This document shows, piece after piece, positions 41,957 to 50,044 of a stretch of DNA of 64,000 bases. Made by a program: the position numbers and the translations under genes. The stretch spans positions 186,001 to 250,000 of the forward strand of contig NZ_JACZFR010000006.1 of assembly GCF_014904815.1 (NCBI RefSeq), read 5' to 3'. The stretch is from Microbulbifer taiwanensis. GTDB taxonomy: Bacteria; Pseudomonadota; Gammaproteobacteria; Pseudomonadales; Cellvibrionaceae. Each line of letters opens with the position of its first letter. Positions within the stretch are counted from its first letter, which is position 1. The notes beneath the pieces are model-generated. The model was given only the letters and a program-made list of their open reading frames with translations. It did no database searches and was not told the origin of the DNA.

Positions 41957-44680
41957 TCAGTCGAACCGGTAGGTCATGCGCACATAGCTGCGCATACCGG
42001 CCAGGTCGTAGGTCATGGTGTCGGTGTTGCCGTCGGTCCAACTGGCGACACGGGGTGCCTCCTGGTCGAACAGGTTGTCCACGCCCACACTCATCCGCAG
42101 TGCGTCGCTCACCGAATAGGAGAACTGCACATTGTGGTAGAAGACGTTGGGCATGCTGGAACCGGCGCCGTTGTCTGCGTTGAAGTCGTCGCCCTCGCCG
42201 ATCATGCGGATCGAGTAGGTGCCGCTCCACTGGTCTCCGCGGGTCGTCAGGGACGTATTCGCGCGCCAGTGCGGGTAGCCGCCGTTGCCGCTGCCGATAA
42301 AGCCGTCGAGCACGAAGGGCTCGTCGCCCTCGAAGGCGGTGGTCTCGTACTTCTGCAGGTAGGAGGCCTTGAAGTCGACGGTGTGCGACAGGCCCGCCAT
42401 TTCGAAATCGTACAGGGCGCCGAAGTCGATACCCTGCATCACCTCGTTACCGGTGTTGAACTTCTGCGTCGACAGGTAGTTGACGTCGCCGTTGACCGGG
42501 TTGCGGGTGTGCTGGTCCGGCGCACAGAAGGCGTGGCTGAGGCCGGCGGACTCGTAACACATGGCCAGCTTGGTGGAGCCGGATACCTCGCGGATGGCGT
42601 CGTCTATCTCGATATCGAAATAGTCGAGGGTCAGCGACAGGCCGTCCAGCGGCTGCAGCACCAGGCCGAGGGTGAAGCTCTCGGCGCTCTCCGGTGTCAG
42701 GTTGGGATTGCCGCCGCGGTCGGTCAGTATCGTGGTGCCGAGCTGGGTGTAGTTCAGCGGTACCCCCGCCGCCGCACAGTTCTGGTACACAGTGCTGGAC
42801 GGATCCCGCGCCGCGTAGTTGGAGCAGGGATCGGTGGTGGTCAGGTTGCCCTCGGACACGCCGCCGAACAGCTCCGGCACGTTGGGCACGCGGAAGGCGG
42901 TGGTCACGGTGCCGCGCACTTTCAGCATGTCGTTGACCTGCCAGTTGAGGCCGGCCTTGTAGGTGTCCTCGCCGTCGAACAGGTCGTAGTCCGAGTAGCG
43001 CAGGGCCAGGTCCAGTTCCAGCGACTGCACCAGCGGCCGGTCGGCCAGCACAGGGATCAGCAGTTCGCCGTAGATCTCCCGCGCCTCGCTGGAGCCGGAG
43101 ATGGGATCCTCCTGGTTGCCGAGGGCGTAGCCCGCCTGCACCAGCGAGTCCGGCTTGCGCCAGCCGCTGTCCTCGCGCCACTCGACACCGGCGGCGAAGC
43201 CGACACTACCGGCGGGCAGCTCGAACAGGGCGCCGTTGATATTGGCATTGAGGCTCTTCTGCTCGTTGCCGCCGGTGCCCTCCTGGTTGAAGACGATATA
43301 GTCGAGCACCTCACCGGTGACGTCGCCGTAGCCGAGGTAATCGGCACAGGGAATGCCGTTGCTGCCGCACAGGCCGGTATCCAGCGTCTCGCCCACGCGC
43401 TGCATATTGATGTTGTTGGCGATGGCGTCGGTGGCGGTATTGCGGCCCCAGTTGAACGCTATGTCGTAACCCCAGTTTTCGTTGATGTCGCCCTCGATGC
43501 CGGTGACCACACGCCAGGTATCCACCTCCTGGTAGAAGTCCCGCGCGCCGTTTTCCAGCAGGCGGCGGCGCTCCAGCACGAAATCGCTGCCGGTGGGGTT
43601 GCTGGGGTGGTCGGCCGCGTAGGCAAGGTTCTGCAGCGATGCGGGCGATGCCGGCTGGCCGGACTGGCGGTTGGTGTACATCAGTTCCGTGAACAGGGTA
43701 GCGGAGTCGGCAATCTCGAAGTTGCCGAGGGTAGTGAAACTGAAGCGCTCTATCGGCTGCACCGCATTGAAATAGGGGTTGTAGTTGAAGCCGTGCTTCA
43801 GCCCGTCGTAGGGCTCGTAGAAGTCGCCGTCGCCATTAGGGTCCTGGTTGAAGTTGACGCGGGTGGCTTCGGTCAGCACTGTACCGTCCGCCAGCACGGC
43901 GCCGGCGGGCAGGGTGGTGCGCCCGCCGATGGTGGAGGAGCTGCCGCTGCACTGGCTGTCTGAGTCGAGCGGGCAGGGCACCCGGTCCGCCAGCGGCGAG
44001 GCCTCGTTGTTCTGGTAGCTCATGTTTACCATCAGGTTGCCGCGCTCGCCGGACACGCCCCAGGTCAGGTCGAGCACCGTCTCCTCGCCATCGCCGAGCG
44101 CTGTCTGGCCGTATTTGCCCTCGATTTCCAGGCCGTCGAACTCCCTCTTGGTGATCAGGTTGACCACGCCCGCCACCGCGTCGGCGCCATAGGTGGCCGA
44201 GGCGCCGTCCTTCAACACCTCGACGCTGGAGATCAGCGACATGGGGATCATCGACAGGTCGACGCTGCTGTTGGCGCCGGTGCCGCCGTTCACTACGCGG
44301 CGGCCGTTGACCATCACCAGGGTGCGGTTGATGCCGAGGCCGCGCAGGTTGACCTGCGGCGTGCCCCAACCGTTGGAGGTCCAGTAGGCGTTGGTCTGGT
44401 TGCCGCCGAAGCCGGCCGCCGCCGGCAGTGACTGCAGCAGGTTTTCCAGCGAGCTGATACCAGTCGCTTCGATGGTGGATTCGTCCAGTACCGTCACCGG
44501 GCCCACACCCTCGATATCCGCACGCTTGATGCGGGTACCGGTGACATTGACTTCCTCTATCTCCGCGCGCTGGCCATTTCCGCCGCTTTGCGCAATGGTC
44601 ATGGGGGTGATTCCGGCGACGACTGCGGCCAGGGCGAGAGTGAGTGGTTTTTTAACGAACAGCTTTGCAGAAATCTTCAT
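41957..44680 (-). CDS. TonB-dependent receptor of the copper island
   Basis: 907 residues. Signal peptide to about MTIAQS, then the TonB-box-like EEVNVTGTRIKR, plug motifs QVNLRGLGINRTLVMVNGRR and VVNLITKREFDG, and a 22-strand barrel ending RMTYRFD. It resembles the large OmpA/Oar-type or vitamin/peptide receptors with the VNGRR plug motif; the substrate cannot be read. It is the first large gene before the PepSY pair, all on one strand with gaps below 90 bases. That suggests uptake of a copper or other metal chelate followed by reduction. Confidence 0.92.
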   Translation of the reverse strand: MKISAKLFVKKPLTLALAAVVAGITPMTIAQSGGNGQRAEIEEVNVTGTRIKRADIEGVGPVTVLDESTIEATGISSLENLLQSLPAAAGFGGNQTNAYWTSNGWGTPQVNLRGLGINRTLVMVNGRRVVNGGTGANSSVDLSMIPMSLISSVEVLKDGASATYGADAVAGVVNLITKREFDGLEIEGKYGQTALGDGEETVLDLTWGVSGERGNLMVNMSYQNNEASPLADRVPCPLDSDSQCSGSSSTIGGRTTLPAGAVLADGTVLTEATRVNFNQDPNGDGDFYEPYDGLKHGFNYNPYFNAVQPIERFSFTTLGNFEIADSATLFTELMYTNRQSGQPASPASLQNLAYAADHPSNPTGSDFVLERRRLLENGARDFYQEVDTWRVVTGIEGDINENWGYDIAFNWGRNTATDAIANNINMQRVGETLDTGLCGSNGIPCADYLGYGDVTGEVLDYIVFNQEGTGGNEQKSLNANINGALFELPAGSVGFAAGVEWREDSGWRKPDSLVQAGYALGNQEDPISGSSEAREIYGELLIPVLADRPLVQSLELDLALRYSDYDLFDGEDTYKAGLNWQVNDMLKVRGTVTTAFRVPNVPELFGGVSEGNLTTTDPCSNYAARDPSSTVYQNCAAAGVPLNYTQLGTTILTDRGGNPNLTPESAESFTLGLVLQPLDGLSLTLDYFDIEIDDAIREVSGSTKLAMCYESAGLSHAFCAPDQHTRNPVNGDVNYLSTQKFNTGNEVMQGIDFGALYDFEMAGLSHTVDFKASYLQKYETTAFEGDEPFVLDGFIGSGNGGYPHWRANTSLTTRGDQWSGTYSIRMIGEGDDFNADNGAGSSMPNVFYHNVQFSYSVSDALRMSVGVDNLFDQEAPRVASWTDGNTDTMTYDLAGMRSYVRMTYRFD

Positions 44681-44866
44681 GGAGACTTCCCCTTGTATTT
44701 ATTTAGCGATTTCCATACGGCACAAGTACCCCAGCCGTGTCGAACTGCACAGAGAATGCGTTTTAAATTGTCTTCAGTGGCGATGGATTGGCCGGGGCCA
44801 GCGACAAAATCCGCACCGGCAACCGCGAGACTGCAGGCAGTTTATTGCGGACGCACTGATCCCGTG

Positions 44867-45214
44867 TCAGCGGGGAATAGGTGGGCGCAGGGCCGTCTCC
44901 GGCAGAGGGGATGGAATGATTTTGGAATAGCTGGTGGCCAGCGCGAGGCGCGTCGGCGCGGGATCTTTGCGGTCGGCGGAGGGCAGGGCGCTGGCACAGT
45001 GGCCAGGGCAGCATTTGCAGGCCTGCTCGCAATCTGTGTGCTCCTCGCCGCTTTGATTGCAGTGGTGCTCCATGGACTGCATCTGGCAGTGGCTGTTCTC
45101 CACACTGACCTGTGCGGATATAAAGGCATCCGACGCACAGGGGGCCGACGCCGCCTGGCCGGTGATGAGCAGCAGCATCAATATCAGCAGTGTGCGGGTG
45201 AGCCCTGGGTGCAT
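44867..45214 (-). CDS. Small exported Cys-rich peptide (paralogue of 36050-36421)
   Basis: 115 residues from the ATG at 45214; a GTG at 45226 is possible. A leader (LLILMLLLITGQAASA) precedes APCASDAF. Eight cysteines, including the dense DCEQACKCCPGHC cluster, and a final LRPPIPR. The spacing and ends match the peptide at 36050-36421. Both are near metal genes, this one 186 bases upstream of the TBDR. No recognised family. Confidence 0.68.
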   Translation of the reverse strand: MHPGLTRTLLILMLLLITGQAASAPCASDAFISAQVSVENSHCQMQSMEHHCNQSGEEHTDCEQACKCCPGHCASALPSADRKDPAPTRLALATSYSKIIPSPLPETALRPPIPR

Positions 45215-45474
45215 GTATTCGATCACGTGAAATTATTTTAATAATGTCGAACACTAGGCAGTCTAAAGGCAGGTGAGCGACAGCGCAATACAGTGCCGGT
45301 GACGCATTGCTGCAAATCTTTGCGGGGCTCCGGGTTTCGCTACAGGAAACGGTGCACGATTGGGCCGGCGACTATAAAGAATGGCGAATTAATAGTATGA
45401 GTGTTGCAGATAATAAATTTATCTAAGCGTTGGCATCAGTCGACTATAGGCTCCGGAGTGTGGGAGGTACATCC

Positions 45475-46032
45475 ATGCTCCGACTCAAGCAATACCATTT
45501 ACATCTTGCCGGCCTGTTGCTGTGTTTCCTCGCCCTGACATCGACACCGGTCAGCGCCGCCCCGGCCAGCTGGTTCGATGATGAGGCCGCGGCCAACAGT
45601 CCGGGGGCGCCGTCAATCCGCGTCTCCCTGGGGGAGCAGCGGGCCTATTTCTACAAAGGTGGCAAGCTGGTCGGCGTCTCCAGGGTATCCTCCGGCAAAT
45701 CCGGTTTCCGCACGCCCAAGGGCCGCTACCGGGTCAGGGCCAAGAAACTGAAACACAGGTCCACCCTCTACGGCAGTTATGTGGACAGGAATACCCACCG
45801 GGTGGTGCGCGCCGATGTGGACACGCGCAAGGACCGCCGCCCGCCCGGTACCTACTACCGCGGCGCCAAGATGGATTACTTTATCCGCTTTAACGGCGGC
45901 GTCGGTTTCCACGCCTCCGGCGATGTGCCCAACTACCCCGCCTCTCACGGCTGCGTGCGTATGCCGCGGCATATGGCACAGAAGTTCTTCCGCCATGCGC
46001 CGGTCGGGACGCCGGTGACGGTTACCCACTGA
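45475..46032 (+). CDS. L,D-transpeptidase (YkuD domain), exported
   Basis: 185 residues, start fixed by GGGAGG before the ATG at 45475. Signal peptide ends near VSAAPAS. The catalytic motif is HASGDVPNYPASHGCVRMP, with the nucleophilic cysteine in SHGCVRM, typical of L,D-transpeptidases that crosslink peptidoglycan or attach lipoprotein. VSLGEQRAYFYKGGKLV is the usual N-terminal strand. It separates the leftward copper run from the rightward MerR gene and is probably unrelated to metals. Confidence 0.92.
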   Translation: MLRLKQYHLHLAGLLLCFLALTSTPVSAAPASWFDDEAAANSPGAPSIRVSLGEQRAYFYKGGKLVGVSRVSSGKSGFRTPKGRYRVRAKKLKHRSTLYGSYVDRNTHRVVRADVDTRKDRRPPGTYYRGAKMDYFIRFNGGVGFHASGDVPNYPASHGCVRMPRHMAQKFFRHAPVGTPVTVTH

Positions 46033-46104
46033 AGCCTGCCGGCTTGGCATCCAAACCCGTTGGGCTTATGGTGGGAAATCCGTTTCCTGCCGAGGCCCGG
46101 AAGG

Positions 46105-46512
46105 GTGACTGAGAAAACTGCACTGACAATAGGCCGCCTTGCAGATAGCGCCGGAGTCAATGTCGAGACGGTGCGCTACTACGAACGCCGCGGACTGATA
46201 GCGCAGCCTCGCAAGCCGGACCGGGGCCACCGCGCCTACCCGCGGGAGACCCTGGAGCGCCTGTTGTTCATCAAGCGCGCCGAGAAGCTGGGCTTCACCC
46301 TGGAGGAGATCGCCAACCTGTTGGCATTGGGAGAGACCCCGTGCAACCAGGTACGGGAAATGGCCGAGTACAAACTGGCCGGCGTTCGTGACAGTATCTC
46401 TGACCTCAAGCGCCTCGAATCGGTGCTGACTGACCTGCTCGCCCGCTGCCGCAACAACCCGGATCCCGGCCACTGCCCCAACGTCGAGTCCCTGTACCCC
46501 TCGGACAAATGA
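46105..46512 (+). CDS. merR: MerR-type mercury-responsive regulator
   Basis: 135 residues from a GTG at 46105 with GAGG upstream; earlier in-frame starts look too long. The winged helix-turn-helix is LTIGRLADSAGVNVETVRYYERRGL, then a dimerisation helix. Cys80, Cys115 and Cys124 have spacings of 35 and 9, the same as MerR Cys82/117/126 that bind Hg(II). A mer-type operator follows 13 bases after the stop, before the GDCCVxC gene. A true mercury role is strongly suggested, but merA/merT/merP are absent here. Confidence 0.88.
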   Translation: MTEKTALTIGRLADSAGVNVETVRYYERRGLIAQPRKPDRGHRAYPRETLERLLFIKRAEKLGFTLEEIANLLALGETPCNQVREMAEYKLAGVRDSISDLKRLESVLTDLLARCRNNPDPGHCPNVESLYPSDK

Positions 46513-46525
46513 TCGCAATAGACGC

Positions 46526-46556
46526 TTGATTCCGTACCCGGGTACGGCACTTACCC
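46526..46556 (+). promoter_or_regulatory. mer-type promoter/operator
   Basis: TTGATT and TTACCC are spaced by 19 bases. The dyad CCGTACCCGGGTACGG is perfect and centred 14.5 bases from the first T, as in the Tn501/Tn21 merT operator (CCGTAC...GTACGG). It lies between merR and the GDCCVxC gene. The -10 is less canonical than TAAGGT. Confidence 0.82.
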
Positions 46557-46586
46557 TGGTCCGGTTCGAACAGCCGCGGAGCCGCC

Positions 46587-46826
46587 ATGGCCGAAAACCC
46601 GATCCTCCAGTCCCGGTTGACCTGTCCCCACTGCGGCCACAAGAAAACCGAAACCATGCCCACCGACGCCTGCCAGTGGTTCTACGAGTGCGAACAGTGC
46701 CGCTCACTGCTGAAACCACTGCCCGGCGACTGCTGTGTCTTCTGCTCCTATGGCGATGTGCCCTGTCCGCCTGTGCAGACGGGGCTCGGCTGCTGTGGAA
46801 CCGCGGAAAGGGCGCAAAATAAATAA
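46587..46826 (+). CDS. GDCCVxC domain-containing protein
   Basis: 79 residues, start after GGAG. Nine or more cysteines: LTCPHCGHKKTE, ACQWFYECEQC, the name motif GDCCVFCSYG, then VPCPP and LGCCG. Zinc-ribbon-like CxxC pairs fit a small metal-binding cytoplasmic protein without signal peptide. The family occurs in mercury and other heavy-metal loci, and some members carry selenocysteine at the motif; here it is Cys. The mer-type operator upstream suggests induction by mercury. Confidence 0.87.
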   Translation: MAENPILQSRLTCPHCGHKKTETMPTDACQWFYECEQCRSLLKPLPGDCCVFCSYGDVPCPPVQTGLGCCGTAERAQNK

Positions 46827-46891
46827 GGCTGGAAACCGACTTGTGCCGGCCCGGGCAACACTGCCCGGGATGCCTGTCGCAGACGGAGTGC

Positions 46892-49800
46892 TTATGGCTG
46901 GTTTTTTTTCCACAGCACAAAGAGCGCAGGGAGCACCAGGAGTACAAATGCCAGCGCGCTCAGGGTGCCGCCGACCATGGGCGCGGCGATGCGTTTCATC
47001 ACATCTGCGCCGGTGCCCTCGGAGAGCATTACCGGCACCAGCGACAGCAGCAACGTGAGGCTGGTCATCAGCATTGGCCGGATGCGCTGCGCCGCAGCCA
47101 GGGCAACCGCCTCGGGAAATTCCCTCTGCGTATCGCCCGCGCTAGGCATCCTGCCCGGAGTGCCGGATAGTCGGCCCAGAGACCCTGAAAGATAGTGCAG
47201 CATCAGCAGCCCCATCTCTGCTGCCAGCCCGGCCATCGCGATGATTCCCACCCACACCGCCACACTGAGCCTGTAGTCGAGCAGATACAGAAACCACAGG
47301 CTGCCCGCCAGTGCAAAGGGCATCGCCGAAAGCACGAATAGTGTGTCCGCCACGCGGCCGCGGTGCAGGTACAGCAGCAGGAAAACCGCGAGCAGGGTGG
47401 TGGGGATCATCCACTGGAGCCTGGCCTTGGCGCGCTCGAAATACTGAAACTGCCCGGCCCAGGCCAGGCGCTGGCCCGGTACCAGTGCCACCTTGTCCGC
47501 GATCACCTGCCTGGCCTCGCGCACATAGTCGGCCACGCCGATATCCCCCTTCAGATCGACGAACACCAGGCCCACCAGCTGGCTGTCCTCATTGCGGATC
47601 ATAGGGGCGCCGGTACGGAACTCGATGTCGGCCACTTCGCCGATCGGAACCTGGGCACCGCCCGGAGTCGGCACCAGCACCCGCTCCAGCTGGTTCACCG
47701 AGTCGCGGTAGTCGCGTGCGTAGCGCAGGTTGACCTGATAGCGCTCGCGGCCCTCCACCGTCTGGGTCGCGGACACGCCGCCCACCGCGGCGGTCAGAAC
47801 ATCCTGCACGTCCTGCACGTTGAGGCCGTAGCGCGCGGCGGCCGCGCGGCGGATATCGAAATCCACGAAGTAGCCGCCGGTGAGCCGCTCGGCGAAGGCG
47901 CTGCGGGTGGCATCGGCGGTGCGGGGGTCGGCGAGCAGCGCCTGCTCGATGGCCACAGCGGTTTTTTCAATGTCCTGCAGGTCGTCGCCGAACACCTTGA
48001 TACCCAGTGCGCTTCTGATACCGGTGGCGAGCATTTCCGTGCGCGTCTGGATCGGCATCCACCAGATATTGGGCATGCCCGGATAGTCCAGTTTCTCGTC
48101 CATCTCCGCGATCAGGTCGTCCCAGCTCAGTCCCTCGCGCCACTGGTCCCGCGGTTTCAGTGTCACCACCGTCTCCACCATGGACAGGGGCGCCGGATCC
48201 GTGGCGCTGGTGGAGCGGCCTATCTTGCCGAAGACCCTCTCCACTTCGGGGAAAGTCTTCAGTTGCGTGTCCATGCTTTGCAGTATTTTTCCGGCCTCGG
48301 TAATCGAAATGCCCGGCACCGCGGTGGGCATGTACAGGATGCTGCCCTCGTTCAGCGGCGGCATAAACTCACTGCCCAGTTGCCGCGCCGGTAAGGCGGT
48401 GAGCAGTAACAGCAGCAGTGCCGTTGCGGCGACAGATTTGCGGTGGCGGATACAGAAGCGAATGGCCGGCAGGAAGGTACCGATCAGCCAGCGGTTCAGG
48501 GGGTGCTGCTCCGCGCGCCCCGGGCGGAGTGAACCGCGGATCAACAGTACCGCCAGCGCCGGGATCAGCGTGACCGACAGTATCGCGGCGAAGGCCATGC
48601 TGTAGGTCTTGGTGAACGCCAGCGGTTTGAACAGGCGGCCCTCGGTGGCCTCGAGGGAGAAAACGGGTAAGAAAGAAATGGTGATGATCAGCAGCGAGAA
48701 GAAAATGCTCGGCCCCACTTCCTGCATGGCCTCGACAATCAGCTGCCTGCGTTGGACTTGCCCGTGCGGGTGTTCGCCGGCGCCTGCGGCCAGCTTTCGA
48801 TGAATGTTGTCCACCATCACCACAGCAGCGTCCACCATTGCGCCTATGGCCACGGCGATACCGCCGAGGGACATGATATTGGCGCTGAGCCCCTGGAAAT
48901 ACATCGGAATAAAGGCCAGCAGTATTGCCACCGGCAGGGTGACGACCGCCACCAGCGCCGAGCGCGCGTGCAGTAGGAAGGCGGCAATCACCAGCGCCAC
49001 CACCAGCATTTCCACCAACAGTGTGCGCTTCAGGTTGTCGATGGCGCTCAGTATCAGTTCGGATCTGTCGTAGGTGATGACCAGTTCCACGCCGTCTGGC
49101 AGCCCCGCCTGCGCGTCCCGCAGGCGCTGCTTGACCCGCTCGATCACTGTCAGCGCGTTTTCGCCGTAGCGCATTACCACTATGCCGCCGACCGTCTGTC
49201 CCTCGCCGTCCAGTTCCGCCAGGCCGCGCTGTATGGCAGGGCCGAAACTGATATCCGCCACCTGTTCGAGCAGCACTGGGATATGGTTTTCGTCGGTGCC
49301 GATCACCACTTGGCGCAGGTCCTCCCTAGAGCTCAGGTAGCCGCGCCCGCGCACGAAGTGCTCGTGGCCGGCAATCTCCAGCACACGGCCGCCGGCGTCA
49401 CTGTTGGAGCGACGGATGGCCTCGATAACCCTGTGCAATGGGATATTGAAATCCGCCAGCCGGTGCGGATCTATCTGCACCTGGTACTCGCGCACGAAGC
49501 CGCCCACCGATGCCACCTCGGCCACGCCGTCCACCGCGGTCAGCCAGTAGCGCAGCTTGAAGTCCTGTAACGCGCGCAGTTCCGCCAGATCGTGTTGCCC
49601 GCTCCGGTCGACCAGGGCGTACTGGAACACCCAGCCCACGCCGGATGCATCCGGTCCCAGTGTCGGTTGCACTCCGTTGGGCAGCTGTCCCTGCACCGTG
49701 TTCAGGTATTCAAGTACCCGCGAGCGCGCCCAGTAGATATCGGTGCCGTCTGCGAAGATGGCATAGACAAAGCTCAGCCCCATAAAACTCTGCCCGCGCA

Positions 49801-50044
49801 CGAACTTGACGCCGGGCACGCCGAGCAGGCTGCTTGTGAGCGGGTAGGTGATCTGGTCCTCAACCAGATCCGGGCTGTGCCCGGGCCACTCGGTGAAGAC
49901 GATCACCTGGGCATCGGACAGGTCGGGAATGGCATCCAGCGGTGTTTGCAGCAGGCTGCGGTAACCGGCCAGCGCGAGCAGGGCGGTCAGCAGCAGGGTG
50001 ATAGCCGGATTCCCGGCACAGAGTGCAATCAGCTTCCTTACCAC
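46892..50044 (-). CDS. cusA: RND heavy-metal efflux pump, CusA type
   Basis: 1050 residues, inner membrane. Twelve helices with two large periplasmic loops. The start LLALAGYRSLLQTPLDAIPDLSD is typical of heavy-metal RND pumps. The GIAVAIGAMVDAAVVMVDN helix holds the proton-relay acidic residue. Cu/Ag-binding methionines are expected in TRTEMLATGIRSALG and neighbouring loops, favouring CusA over CzcA. GTG start coupled to the CusB stop (7-base overlap). It exports Cu(I)/Ag(I) from periplasm to outside with CusB and a CusC-like channel. Confidence 0.94.
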   Translation of the reverse strand: MVRKLIALCAGNPAITLLLTALLALAGYRSLLQTPLDAIPDLSDAQVIVFTEWPGHSPDLVEDQITYPLTSSLLGVPGVKFVRGQSFMGLSFVYAIFADGTDIYWARSRVLEYLNTVQGQLPNGVQPTLGPDASGVGWVFQYALVDRSGQHDLAELRALQDFKLRYWLTAVDGVAEVASVGGFVREYQVQIDPHRLADFNIPLHRVIEAIRRSNSDAGGRVLEIAGHEHFVRGRGYLSSREDLRQVVIGTDENHIPVLLEQVADISFGPAIQRGLAELDGEGQTVGGIVVMRYGENALTVIERVKQRLRDAQAGLPDGVELVITYDRSELILSAIDNLKRTLLVEMLVVALVIAAFLLHARSALVAVVTLPVAILLAFIPMYFQGLSANIMSLGGIAVAIGAMVDAAVVMVDNIHRKLAAGAGEHPHGQVQRRQLIVEAMQEVGPSIFFSLLIITISFLPVFSLEATEGRLFKPLAFTKTYSMAFAAILSVTLIPALAVLLIRGSLRPGRAEQHPLNRWLIGTFLPAIRFCIRHRKSVAATALLLLLLTALPARQLGSEFMPPLNEGSILYMPTAVPGISITEAGKILQSMDTQLKTFPEVERVFGKIGRSTSATDPAPLSMVETVVTLKPRDQWREGLSWDDLIAEMDEKLDYPGMPNIWWMPIQTRTEMLATGIRSALGIKVFGDDLQDIEKTAVAIEQALLADPRTADATRSAFAERLTGGYFVDFDIRRAAAARYGLNVQDVQDVLTAAVGGVSATQTVEGRERYQVNLRYARDYRDSVNQLERVLVPTPGGAQVPIGEVADIEFRTGAPMIRNEDSQLVGLVFVDLKGDIGVADYVREARQVIADKVALVPGQRLAWAGQFQYFERAKARLQWMIPTTLLAVFLLLYLHRGRVADTLFVLSAMPFALAGSLWFLYLLDYRLSVAVWVGIIAMAGLAAEMGLLMLHYLSGSLGRLSGTPGRMPSAGDTQREFPEAVALAAAQRIRPMLMTSLTLLLSLVPVMLSEGTGADVMKRIAAPMVGGTLSALAFVLLVLPALFVLWKKNQP

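Noticed and set aside
41858-43963. 701-codon plus-strand open frame
   Set aside because: Antisense to the TBDR, no domain.
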